Below are positions 1 through 7,886 of a DNA stretch of 17,320 bases, piece after piece. The stretch spans positions 1 to 17,320 of the forward strand of contig DHGK01000365.1 in the NCBI GenBank assembly GCA_002402755.1, given 5' to 3'. Positions within the stretch are counted from its first letter, which is position 1; each line of letters starts with the position of its first letter. The notes beneath the pieces were generated by a model. The model searched no databases. It was not told the DNA's origin and worked only from the letters and a program-made list of their open reading frames with translations. Source of the DNA: Planctomycetes bacterium UBA4800. Lineage in GTDB: Bacteria > Planctomycetota > UBA8108 > UBA8890 > UBA8898. The translations under genes were made by a program, and so were the position numbers.

Positions 1-21
1 CAGTGACTGTCCCCGGATTTC
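1..21. repeat. Arm of a palindromic repeat element, cut by the window edge
   Basis: The first 21 bases carry the shared core TGACTGTCCCCGG followed by ATTTC. They match the right arm of the complete element at 5379-5469 and, with changes, that at 7867-7958. Only one arm is inside the window, so whether a partner arm lies to the left cannot be seen. It sits downstream of the stop codon of the SEC-C/RelE-like gene. Confidence 0.7.
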
Positions 22-40
22 ATCCGTATCGGCTGTCAAG

Positions 41-66
41 GCTGCCGCATGGTGGTGCGTCGCTTC
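41..66 (-). pseudogene. Possible 3' remnant of a second LamG-domain gene
   Basis: Read on the minus strand, these 26 bases encode EATHHHAA. They align base for base with 5470-5495, the codons for EATRRHAA just before the end of the LamG protein. Twenty-two of 26 bases match and all four differences are transitions. In both places the sequence lies beside an arm of the same palindromic repeat, directly adjoining it at 5470 and 19 bases away here. Only the tail is present, because the SEC-C gene at 75-2114 ends just upstream. A remnant of a lost or displaced LamG gene is the simplest reading. Chance similarity of a short GC-rich stretch is the alternative. Confidence 0.4.
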
Positions 67-74
67 CCCGTGCG

Positions 75-2114
75 CTATGGCAGGTTCTTGATGGTGCGGT
101 CCATGTCCTGGCGGCGAATGAGCGCGATCACCAGAAGGGAGTCCGCCGTGGTTCTGAAGAGCAATCGGTGCTGGAGACCCACGCGCTGGCGCATCACGAT
201 GCGGTTGCGCTCGAGGTGCCTTGCGCCGTGGAAGGCCGCGACGTCGCCTGCCGCGAGACGCCCGACAAGCCGCAGCGCCGCGCCCACGACCGCCTTGGGC
301 AGCGAGGCGACCGAGGCCGCGAAGTCCTTGGGGAAGACGGGCACGCGCACGGGCTGCGGCCCGGCGGCGACATCCTCGGCGAGAAGGCTCTCCTCGATCG
401 AATCCGGTGCTTCGTGATCGGCGTCTGCGGCGCTGCCGGCAGCCCGCGAGCGCAACGCCTCGTTCTCGCTCTGCGCGCGCGCCAGCTTCGCGCGCAAGTC
501 GCGGCGCTCCGCATTGCGTTCCTTGATCTCCGCATGGAGCTGTCTGAGCTTGATGTTCATTTCCGTGCGCAACGCTGCGTCGCCGGGGCCGGCGGGCGCC
601 TTCGCAGACCCGGCGTCGGTCTCGCGAAGCTGCGTCTCGAGCGCGCGCACCATCCCCTGGAGGTTCTGGACCTTGGCGCGCTCTTCCTCCCAGCGCGCAC
701 GCACCTCGGCGAGCTCCTCGCCGCCGTCGACATCGACATCATCGCCGGCGGCATCGAGCGCGTCGATCCAGTCCTCGGCCGGGTCGTCCGGCGGGAGCAT
801 CAGCGTATCGCGCGCCTCCAGAATCGACTGGAGCAGCAGGGAACGAGTGAGGCCATCGGTCAGCGGCAGTATTCCGCGCGCGACGAGGATGCCCAGCGCG
901 GGACTCCGGTGCGGCAAGAGCGCTTCGGGTATGGCGATGAGGTCGTCGATGTCGTCGGTGACCAGGGTCTTGCGCGCCACGTTCTCCAGGATGCCGAAGA
1001 CGGGCATGTCGATCAGCCCCGAGACGATCAACTGCGCATCGCCGGGCAGCTCTTCCTCGCGGTCCGCCGGTGCGCCGGGGATCTGAAGCAGGCGTCGTAT
1101 GAGATCCGCACGCCCTGCGCTCGTGGCATAGCCGATGGCGTCATCCCAGTGCTCCCGAATCGCCTCGTGGATGCCCACCGTCTCGAAGACGCGCACGCCG
1201 GCTTCAAGCTCGTTGCCAATGAAGAGGAAATTCACTAGCACGGGGTGGAGCTTGGCGGGGACGCGCCGCGCGTCGAGTCGCGCGAGCTCGTGCGACTGCA
1301 TACGGCGCAGCGCGGCGATCGTCAGCGTCTCTTCCCGGATAACGCGTGCCGGCGGTTCTGCCGGCGGCGGCGGCGGGGGCGCGACCGCGGGCACGAGGCC
1401 CATGCAGCACTTCTTGAACTTCTTTCCGCTCCCGCACGGGCAGGGGGAATTGCGCGCAATATCGGGGGACGGGCGCGAAGGCACCGGCGGTGGACGCGGG
1501 TGCAGGAAACGCATGATCGGCAGCATCGCGTTCTCGATGTACAGGGTCCGCAGCCTGCGCAGGGCGCCCTGGGGGGCCGTGAAGCCATGAGTCTTCAGTA
1601 TCGCGTTGAGGCCGTTGTCGGCGAGGACCTCGCCGAGGAGCACGTGCTGGGGGCCCCGACGGCCCCAATCCGCGGCGGCTCTGACAGACGTGCGTGCGCA
1701 CGCGATGAGCGACGGCGGGAAGACGCCCTGGCGATGCGTCCGGCACCACTGCGCGGCGACGGCAAGGAGCATCGTCCGTGAGAATTCATCGAGTCCGCGC
1801 CGTTCCACGGCCTGCGCGGCGGCTGTCGCGAGGTCGCCCGAGCAGTGCACGGCCACGCGACACAGCGTCTCGATGTCGGGGAGGAGGACGGCCCCCCTCA
1901 CGAGATGGCGCGCATCGACGGATCTGCCGGCGGCGAGAGCGGCGAGGGCGATGTTCGTGAACGCGCCGGCGTCTCTCTCCTCATTGGCCTGCACGAGCAG
2001 CGCATCGAGCGCGCCGGGGGCCGAGGGAAGGTGAAAAGCCAGGTCGCAGAGGTCCTCGCGGTAACGCGGACATCGGTGTGCGGCTGCCAGGAGGTCAGCG
2101 TCGTCGGCGGTCAT
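75..2114 (-). CDS. SEC-C zinc-motif protein with coiled coil and C-terminal RelE-like domain
   Basis: Predicted 679-residue soluble protein with no signal peptide or membrane span. Residues 1-205 are mostly helical and unrecognised. A SEC-C motif (CPCGSGKKFKKCC, Cys225, 227, 236 and 237) follows; this family binds zinc and is named after the SecA C-terminus. A proline run (about 246-255), a helical middle part and a charged coiled coil (about 465-560) come next. The last 84 residues (596-679), with RVGLQHRLLFR and LIRRQDMDRTIKNL, match the pattern and length of RelE/ParE-superfamily toxins. No antitoxin-like gene is adjacent, so the domain may act in cis or be a binding module. The ATG at 2114 is preceded by GGAGAG. 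An ATG 15 codons upstream (2159) also has a GGAG and cannot be excluded. Cellular role is unknown; the zinc motif is sure, the RelE assignment is by motif only. Confidence 0.88.
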   Translation of the reverse strand: MTADDADLLAAAHRCPRYREDLCDLAFHLPSAPGALDALLVQANEERDAGAFTNIALAALAAGRSVDARHLVRGAVLLPDIETLCRVAVHCSGDLATAAAQAVERRGLDEFSRTMLLAVAAQWCRTHRQGVFPPSLIACARTSVRAAADWGRRGPQHVLLGEVLADNGLNAILKTHGFTAPQGALRRLRTLYIENAMLPIMRFLHPRPPPVPSRPSPDIARNSPCPCGSGKKFKKCCMGLVPAVAPPPPPPAEPPARVIREETLTIAALRRMQSHELARLDARRVPAKLHPVLVNFLFIGNELEAGVRVFETVGIHEAIREHWDDAIGYATSAGRADLIRRLLQIPGAPADREEELPGDAQLIVSGLIDMPVFGILENVARKTLVTDDIDDLIAIPEALLPHRSPALGILVARGILPLTDGLTRSLLLQSILEARDTLMLPPDDPAEDWIDALDAAGDDVDVDGGEELAEVRARWEEERAKVQNLQGMVRALETQLRETDAGSAKAPAGPGDAALRTEMNIKLRQLHAEIKERNAERRDLRAKLARAQSENEALRSRAAGSAADADHEAPDSIEESLLAEDVAAGPQPVRVPVFPKDFAASVASLPKAVVGAALRLVGRLAAGDVAAFHGARHLERNRIVMRQRVGLQHRLLFRTTADSLLVIALIRRQDMDRTIKNLP

Positions 2115-2179
2115 GGGGTCTCTCCGTGCCGGAACATGGGGGACCGACGAATCACGCATTGCATGCTCCGTTCCGATTC

Positions 2180-2207
2180 ATGGTACCGCGCCGCGAGGCG
2201 AGAGCAA
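2180..2207 (-). promoter_or_regulatory. Candidate promoter of the SEC-C/RelE-like gene
   Basis: In the 131-base gap between the two SEC-C genes, the minus strand reads TTGCTC, 16 bases, TACCAT. Each hexamer is only a partial match to the sigma-70 consensus. The layout resembles the better candidate ahead of the neighbouring SEC-C gene (TTGCGC-N16-TATGAT). Readthrough from that gene is an equally plausible source of transcript. Confidence 0.28.
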
Positions 2208-2245
2208 GCGAACGCTGCGGAGCGGCGGCGAGCGGCGGCGGATCG

Positions 2246-5218
2246 TCACGCGCCGCAGCACTTCTTGTGCTTCTTGCCGCTCCCGCACGGGCAGGGGGCG
2301 TTGCGGCCGATCGGCGTCTCTGCGTTGCGGATCGTGAAGACGTCGCCCATCTCGGCGGCGTTGATGCCGAAGGTCGCCTTGCCGCGGGTGGCGTTGTCGC
2401 CGCACAGGAGCGAGTCGCAGTGCGCCTCGTGCGCGGCGTACTCGTCGGTTACCGCCCTGCGATCTTCGCACTCCTGCACGCGCTTCTCCTGCGCGGCGAT
2501 CGCGTCGGCGATCACCGTTTCGACGCCGGCGTCGAGCTCGTGCACGTCGATGAGCGTTCGGAGCGCGAGGCGCGTCTCCTCGCGCGCGTACACCTGCCAC
2601 GACCGCGTGCTGTCGATGCCGCCCCGGCGCACGTACTCGACAAGCCTTCGTGCGCCGTCGCGATCCAGGACCTCCAGCGCGCACGTGATGACGAGATCGT
2701 GATTGTTGAACGGCGCGAACATGTCGAGGAGAAGCTCGAAGTACCGCCGGGCGCGTTCCGTGCCCGCATAGGCGAGCATCGGAATCGTTCGGTGATGGCG
2801 TCGCGAAGGCGGCAGATGCGCGATTCTCGTGCACAACGCATCGACAAGCTCATCGCCGCCGAGCGAGCACACCCGCGCGATGAGCTCGGGGCAGTGGTAG
2901 GGCGGCACGGCGAGCATCGCCGCCGCAAAATGCGCGGGATCCAAGCTCGCGAGCAGCAGCGCGGCGTGGTCCTGGACGTAGCGGTCGCCGCTGTGAACCA
3001 GCAGGGGCAATCGGGCGCGGCCGGCGTGTGCGCGCACGCGCGGAAACAGCGCCGCCGAGAGCCAGGGCTCGTCGGCCGCGAGAAGCTCGTCCCAGGGTTC
3101 GGCCCCCGGCGGAGCGGCCGCGAGCTCCGCGCGCACGTCGCGGCCGCGGACCGCCTTCCCCGCGAACGTCAGCAGGAGCGCCGCCGCCTCGATAGGCTTC
3201 TCTCCCGGAAGGGTGTTGAACCGGCGGCATGCGCGCGCGGCCTCGGCGACGGCGGCGAGGTTCCGGCCGAGCGCCTCGAACCGCGGGTTCTCGCACCAGG
3301 CGAGCTCCGCCGCCTCGATGACGAGCTCGGCGCAGAGATGGATGAGCGTCTCGTGATCCGCGTCCTCCGTGAGCTCCTCAATGCGGCGCGCGCGTTCCTC
3401 GCTGAAGACCGCCGATGCCCGCGCCCGCGCCCGGTCGTCCGCGCGGGGAGCAAGCGGGGCGAAACGCAGGCGCGGCTCGCGCCGGGTCTTCCCCTCGGGC
3501 GTGAGGCACTCGAACGCATCGCCGAACCAGGCCTCGGCGATCACGGGGCGCAGTTCCTCGACGAGCACGGATGCGAGCTCGGACTGGCCGTCGGAGTCGG
3601 TCCAGAGCGAGAAGAACCGCGCGGCGCCGTCCCTCACGGCGGCGGGGCTGCCATTGAGGATCAGGAAGGCGAGCGCCTTGCCGGCAACCGCATCGGAGTT
3701 CGTCGCGTCGAGGATCTCCCGAATGCGTGCTTCGCTCGGGGCCTCGTCGCGTTCGAGCAGCGTATCGAACTGCGTGGGCTCGTCCTTGCGGCTTTCGGCC
3801 ACGGACCGGTCTTCCATGAATCGTGTCAGCGCTTCAGGCGAGACCATGGCAAGGACCGAGGCCGCGTCCCGAGACGACAGGGGGAAATCGAACGCGGCGG
3901 CGACGTTCCGCGCCGCGCGAATGACGGCATCCGGCTCTCTGTGCATGGCGGGCAGACCGGCGGCGGGCTTTCCTGCCGGCGGCCGCGGCTCCGCGTGCGT
4001 GCCGTCGTCCTTGCGAATGGGGGGCGGGAGCGCGCCGGCCCCCATGCGATCGAGCTTTCCCAGCACCCAGAGCAAGCCGTGCACCCGTCCCGCCGCGGCG
4101 AGAGCGACCGCCTTCTCCTGCAACGCCGCAACGGTCCATGCGGGGCGGTCGCGCGGCGGCATGTCCTCCTCGGGCGGCAGCGCCGGGGCAATGCCGAGGT
4201 AACGAGCAGGCGTCAGGCCGTCGAGGGCCTCGTACGGCCTGTCGAGCCAGTTCGCGCCGGCCCCGGGATGCACACGGCGCCCACTTTCGGCGGCGAGCGA
4301 GTCGAACCCGTCCGTCTCGAAGAGCCACACATCGTCCCGTTCGCGCCGTTCCGCGGCAGCTTCGGCCTTCAGCGCCGCACGAAGTTCCGCGGGGCTCTTG
4401 CCGCCGTCGTCTTTCCGGGGCGTGTGCTGCCACAGGTTGAGGAGCGCCAGAACATAGCGGTCGAGCGCCTGCATGCTGTCCAGGCCCGGCATTTCCAGCT
4501 CGGCGAGGAAGCCGATGATCGAGACGTGGGCGCGAAGGCGCTCCCTGGCTTCATCGACGCTCAGGCGCAGGCCGATGTCCGCGAACACCCGCGCCGCGAA
4601 CAGCTCGGCATCGAGGCGGTTGCGCGCGCCAGGCAAGTTTCCGGAGTACGGGAGCACCGGGAGCAGGTACGTCCTCGGGTCGCTCGCGAACGCCGCAGTC
4701 GCGGGAGTCTCCGCCGCGAGCCTGTCGACCACGGCGGCGGACTCCCGGCCGAACTTCAGGATGACCGGGCCGGCGATCTCGTGGTGGTCGCCGTAGGGCC
4801 CCAGGCGGCAGGCCACGCACTCGCCCTTCGCGATCTGCCCGGCGGCCTTCGTGTCGACAACCTCGTAAGTCTCCGCGGTGCCGCAGCGGCGGAGGAGAAA
4901 CCCCCGGCCGGGCCGCAGCTCTTCGATCTGGAAGAGCCCGAAGATGTTCGCGCGCATGCGCTCCAGTGCGGCGCGCTCATCGCGAGAGAACGCACCGCCG
5001 GGCGCGTTGAGTAGGTAGTCGATCGCGCAGAGGCCGCGCGGACTCCGGAACACGTAGAGCGTGTGGTCTTCGACGAAGAGCGCCTCCACGCCGCGCGTCT
5101 CGCAGTAGTCCTTCACGAAGTCGATGCGCGCCGCGCGGCGAAACTCGAACATTCGCGGTTCGACGACGAAGCGCGTCAGGCGCTCGATGAGCGACTTCGC
5201 ACGGGGGGAAAGCGCCAT
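2246..5218 (-). CDS. Large SEC-C domain protein of unknown function
   Basis: Predicted 990-residue soluble protein ending in a textbook SEC-C motif, CPCGSGKKHKKCC (Cys976, 978, 987 and 988), two residues before the stop. The first 165 residues form a compact region with FGLFQIEELRPGRGFLLRR at 93-111, a segment I associate with other bacterial SEC-C proteins but cannot name. The rest is helix-rich, and the last third (roughly 650-930) looks like HEAT-type repeats, suggesting a scaffold or adaptor. SEC-C tails in SecA bind zinc and help contact SecB or the ribosome; a similar recognition role here is inference. The ATG at 5218 is chosen because AAAGGA lies just upstream. An in-frame ATG ten codons earlier (5248) lies upstream of that site. 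A second SEC-C gene follows 131 bases downstream, but the two proteins share only the zinc motif. Confidence 0.92.
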   Translation of the reverse strand: MALSPRAKSLIERLTRFVVEPRMFEFRRAARIDFVKDYCETRGVEALFVEDHTLYVFRSPRGLCAIDYLLNAPGGAFSRDERAALERMRANIFGLFQIEELRPGRGFLLRRCGTAETYEVVDTKAAGQIAKGECVACRLGPYGDHHEIAGPVILKFGRESAAVVDRLAAETPATAAFASDPRTYLLPVLPYSGNLPGARNRLDAELFAARVFADIGLRLSVDEARERLRAHVSIIGFLAELEMPGLDSMQALDRYVLALLNLWQHTPRKDDGGKSPAELRAALKAEAAAERRERDDVWLFETDGFDSLAAESGRRVHPGAGANWLDRPYEALDGLTPARYLGIAPALPPEEDMPPRDRPAWTVAALQEKAVALAAAGRVHGLLWVLGKLDRMGAGALPPPIRKDDGTHAEPRPPAGKPAAGLPAMHREPDAVIRAARNVAAAFDFPLSSRDAASVLAMVSPEALTRFMEDRSVAESRKDEPTQFDTLLERDEAPSEARIREILDATNSDAVAGKALAFLILNGSPAAVRDGAARFFSLWTDSDGQSELASVLVEELRPVIAEAWFGDAFECLTPEGKTRREPRLRFAPLAPRADDRARARASAVFSEERARRIEELTEDADHETLIHLCAELVIEAAELAWCENPRFEALGRNLAAVAEAARACRRFNTLPGEKPIEAAALLLTFAGKAVRGRDVRAELAAAPPGAEPWDELLAADEPWLSAALFPRVRAHAGRARLPLLVHSGDRYVQDHAALLLASLDPAHFAAAMLAVPPYHCPELIARVCSLGGDELVDALCTRIAHLPPSRRHHRTIPMLAYAGTERARRYFELLLDMFAPFNNHDLVITCALEVLDRDGARRLVEYVRRGGIDSTRSWQVYAREETRLALRTLIDVHELDAGVETVIADAIAAQEKRVQECEDRRAVTDEYAAHEAHCDSLLCGDNATRGKATFGINAAEMGDVFTIRNAETPIGRNAPCPCGSGKKHKKCCGA

Positions 5219-5303
5219 GCCGGAGTCCTTTCGTTGCCGGGGCGTCACGCGGGCCGCCGGCGCCGCGCGCCGCGACGACTACCGTCCCCCGCGGCGTGCC
5301 ACG

Positions 5304-5331
5304 ATCATAGGTCGTGCGCGCCGGAGCGCAA
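5304..5331 (-). promoter_or_regulatory. Candidate sigma-70-type promoter of the 990-residue SEC-C gene
   Basis: The minus strand reads TTGCGC (5326-5331), a 16-base spacer, then TATGAT (5304-5309), which matches five of six bases of the -10 consensus. It lies about 85 bases ahead of the ATG at 5218 and downstream of the palindromic element. An AT-rich hexamer is rare in this GC-rich gap, which supports the call. Confidence 0.45.
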
Positions 5332-5378
5332 GCGCCGCTGCGGCGCCGGTCGATTTGGTCACGCCCGCCGGCTCCGGT

Positions 5379-5469
5379 GAAATCCGGGGACAGTCAGTGA
5401 TTTGTCACCTTGTGCGCGGGGATGTGTACTTACGTCGAGATGACAAATCAGTGACTGTCCCCGGATTTC
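5379..5469. repeat. 91-bp palindromic repeat element (copy A)
   Basis: Two 29-base arms (5379-5407 and 5441-5469) are inverted complements with a single mismatch, separated by a 33-base centre. The right arm holds TGACAAATCAGTGACTG followed by TCCCCGGATTTC. The reverse complement of this element aligns along its length with the element at 7867-7958, including part of the centre (CGCGCA shortly before GTGACAAATCA), so the two are copies in opposite orientation. The stop codon of the LamG gene (5448-5450) lies inside the right arm. There is no clear target duplication and no T-run typical of an intrinsic terminator. It resembles REP/MITE-like elements mobilised in trans, but no transposase is in the window. 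Confidence 0.85.
5402..5430 (+). promoter_or_regulatory. Promoter-like motif inside repeat copy A
   Basis: The plus strand reads TTGTCA (5402-5407), 17 bases, TGTACT (5425-5430). This is the counterpart of TTGTCA-N17-TATACT in copy B, with one change in the -10 hexamer. If active it would fire rightward into the 3' end of the LamG gene, antisense to it. The conserved spacing between copies is the main support. Confidence 0.3.
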
Positions 5470-7886
5470 GCCGCCGCGTGGCGGCGCGTCGCTTCTTCGG
5501 GCGGCAGCGCGCGGTCGTAGACGGCGACTTCGGCGATCCTGCCCTGGAGGGTCGCGAAGTTGTCGTTCCGGCCGCCCAGGAAGATCTGCGTGACGCCGTC
5601 GGGGTAGCCCTTCGGGAGATCGCCGAGGAGCTCCGGCGGGGCGTTGCCGTCGAGGTAGACCGCGAGGCGCCTGCCGTCGCGCACGAGGACGATGTGATGC
5701 CATGTGTCCGGGGGCAGGTCGGTCTTGCCGATGACCTGCGCGGCCGCGTCGCCGTTGTAGAAGAAGAGACGGCCGGGCGGGATCGTGTCCGGGGCGCTCG
5801 TGCCGCTCAGGCCGAGGTCGTCGCCGGGCGTGCCTTCGGGGCCCTCGCTGCCGCGCGAGAAAAGATACGCCGTCACGGGACGGGCCGCGACGGGCAGCGT
5901 GTTGCAGAACCAGAACTCGACGCTGTAGGCGTCAGGGAGGTTGTCGATCGTTGCCCTGATGCGACCGCCGTGGAGGCAGGCGGCGCGGCTCGCGGGCAGC
6001 GCGCTCGCCGGCGGGTCGCCGGGCGGGACCAGCGTGACCCCGTCCTCGCAGACGGCGGCCCGTCCGTGCGGCGTCGCATCCGCGATGGCTCGGCCGCGGA
6101 AGTCGTCCATGCGCCACCACGCGGCGGGCCTCGATGCCGCGACCGCCTCGGCATGGGCGGCCGGCAGGCCGGGGCCTTCGATGTTCAGGGCGGGAATCCG
6201 CGCCGGGCGCAGCATCGGCCACGCGTTCTCGGCGCGGGAGATCACCAGCAACTCCTCGGCGGCGCCGCGGAGCACCTCGGCGCGGCCTCGGCCAAGGCTG
6301 TTCCTGTGGAGCTCCTCGTCGATGGCCGCCCTGATGCGGAGAAGCCGCCAGCGCCACGAGCGGCGGGCCTGCGGCGTCAGCCTGGCATCGGCGCCCTCGA
6401 GCAGCCGCGCGGCCGCGACCGCCTTCTGGCCGACGCGCTCGCGCGCATGGTTCTCCTCGAAGATCGCGACGGCCGCCGCCACGCCGGCGGCGACGTCCGG
6501 CGAGAACTCGAACGCGGCATAGTCCCTGACCGTCTCCGCGGCCGGGCGGCCGGGCGCCCAGTAGAGCTGCGCGCAGATCACCTTGTTGAGATCCTCGTAG
6601 ATGCCTTCCGAGTAGGGATAGCCGCCCGAGAGCTTCGCCGCGGTCTCGTCCCAGCGCTTCTGGATGCGGCCCGGATACGGGTTCGCGCCGTAGCCGCCCC
6701 ACGGATCCTGCCCCCACATGCTGATGTCGGGGAAGTTGACGAGCGGGAGCCCTCCCGGGACGCCGTTGTCGAGCGGGTAGCGGGGATAGTCCTCGAAGTT
6801 GTCGGCCATCAGGCAGTCGACCCAGTCCGGCTTCTCCCGTGCGAACTTCTCCGCCATTCCCGCCCATTCCCCGTACGCCCAGCGGTCGAAATACCACGTG
6901 CTCAGGACCACCTTGCCGCCGGGGAAGGCGCGGCGGTAGGCGCGCGCGATCGGCTCGGCCATGCGGAGGTAGCCGTTCGAGCCCCAGGGCGCGCACTGCG
7001 CGCACGTGCAGCCGCCGTTGTCATAGGGCGCGATGAACCAGAAGTCGAGGCCGATGTCCGCGAAGGCCCGGAACTTCTCCTCGCAGTACCCAAGCTGCAG
7101 CTCCGGGACGCCCGGCTTGCTCGGGCAGAGCTCGTTGCCGAGGTTGTAGATGCGCTCGCCCATCTTCGTGTGGTAGTGCGGGCGCCCCGCGGTGCCGGAT
7201 TCGGCGCGCAGGTGCGCGGGGCTGTTCGCGTAGCCGTCGTTGCAGATGCACCCCAGGCACGCGTCGAGCCCCAGGCTCTTGACGATCCCGAGGAGCGCGC
7301 GCAGCCGGGCCAGCATGGCCCGCGCCTTCGGGTCGTCGATCCCGTTGAACTCCTCCATGCCGAACCAGACAAGGAAGCCGTTCACGCCCCAGAGCGACAG
7401 GTCCTCCACGTACCGCGCCACGTCCTCGATCGGCGCGACCTGGTAGAAGTTCTGGAAGTGGGTCGCAAGGTAGATTCCCCGGACGGGCATCGCGGGCACC
7501 GAGACCCCGCGCCACGCGCCGGGAACGAAGCCCCGGTCGCCGTACGCGGACGTGTGCAGGAACTTCCCGACCCCGTAGAGGAGCCCGCGGCGATCGTTGC
7601 CAATGATGCGGATCGTGCCGGGGGCGCCATCGGCGATCCGGAATCCTTCGGGGCCGATGCCGGGATCGAGGGCCAGCTCGACCGAGAGCGGCGCCTCGCC
7701 GCCGACGACCCACGCATCGCAGCGGTCCCGGATCTGGCGCACGAGCACGCGCGCGATGTGCTCGACGATGGGGTCTGGCTGCGGCGGGAGGATCAGCCGG
7801 AGCGTCTGCACGGCGTCGCCCCGCGCGCCGGCCGCGACGCACGCCGCGATCAGGACGAGGATGCGGGGAAAACAGGGGACAGTCAT
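5448..7886 (-). CDS. Secreted glycosidase-like protein with C-terminal LamG domain
   Basis: Predicted 812-residue exported protein. A signal peptide (residues 1 to about 23, hydrophobic ILVLIAACVAAG) is followed by a region to about 120 with GNDRRGLLYGVGKFLH, typical of the small N-terminal domain of GH67/GH20-type enzymes. A barrel-like region (about 130-440) follows, then a helical part (450-555) and a LamG/concanavalin-like domain (about 585-805; WHHIVLVRDG at 729-738, IAEVAVYDRAL at 784-794). The activity is probably on carbohydrate, but I cannot place the catalytic acids. Two cysteine clusters, CxxCxC (210-215) and CxCxxC (293-298), are striking. The ATG at 7886 has GGAGA five bases upstream, and both lie within repeat copy B. 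The last residues (GDSH) and stop lie in repeat copy A. No other convincing start precedes the signal peptide core. Function is inferred from general family resemblance. Confidence 0.9.
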   Translation of the reverse strand: MTVPCFPRILVLIAACVAAGARGDAVQTLRLILPPQPDPIVEHIARVLVRQIRDRCDAWVVGGEAPLSVELALDPGIGPEGFRIADGAPGTIRIIGNDRRGLLYGVGKFLHTSAYGDRGFVPGAWRGVSVPAMPVRGIYLATHFQNFYQVAPIEDVARYVEDLSLWGVNGFLVWFGMEEFNGIDDPKARAMLARLRALLGIVKSLGLDACLGCICNDGYANSPAHLRAESGTAGRPHYHTKMGERIYNLGNELCPSKPGVPELQLGYCEEKFRAFADIGLDFWFIAPYDNGGCTCAQCAPWGSNGYLRMAEPIARAYRRAFPGGKVVLSTWYFDRWAYGEWAGMAEKFAREKPDWVDCLMADNFEDYPRYPLDNGVPGGLPLVNFPDISMWGQDPWGGYGANPYPGRIQKRWDETAAKLSGGYPYSEGIYEDLNKVICAQLYWAPGRPAAETVRDYAAFEFSPDVAAGVAAAVAIFEENHARERVGQKAVAAARLLEGADARLTPQARRSWRWRLLRIRAAIDEELHRNSLGRGRAEVLRGAAEELLVISRAENAWPMLRPARIPALNIEGPGLPAAHAEAVAASRPAAWWRMDDFRGRAIADATPHGRAAVCEDGVTLVPPGDPPASALPASRAACLHGGRIRATIDNLPDAYSVEFWFCNTLPVAARPVTAYLFSRGSEGPEGTPGDDLGLSGTSAPDTIPPGRLFFYNGDAAAQVIGKTDLPPDTWHHIVLVRDGRRLAVYLDGNAPPELLGDLPKGYPDGVTQIFLGGRNDNFATLQGRIAEVAVYDRALPPEEATRRHAAAKSGDSH

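Noticed and set aside
3..1238. Plus-strand open frame beginning with GTG in the repeat arm (TVPGF...)
   Set aside because: The translation has no domain and is antisense to the SEC-C/RelE-like gene. The start lies in the repeat core, and no ribosome binding site is visible upstream within the window.
1355..1382. GGC-rich simple repeat (and a similar one near 12275-12290)
   Set aside because: They encode proline runs in linkers of the SEC-C protein and the kinase. No sign of an independent repeat element.
1403..2305. Near-identical stretches of about 45 bases at roughly 1403-1447 and 2261-2305, looking like a DNA repeat
   Set aside because: Both encode the SEC-C zinc motif in frame, so protein conservation explains them.
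5379..5469. Palindromic element as an intrinsic terminator for the LamG gene
   Set aside because: The stem is strong but no T-run follows on the minus strand, and the stop codon is inside the arm. It may still slow transcription, but the sequence does not support calling a terminator.
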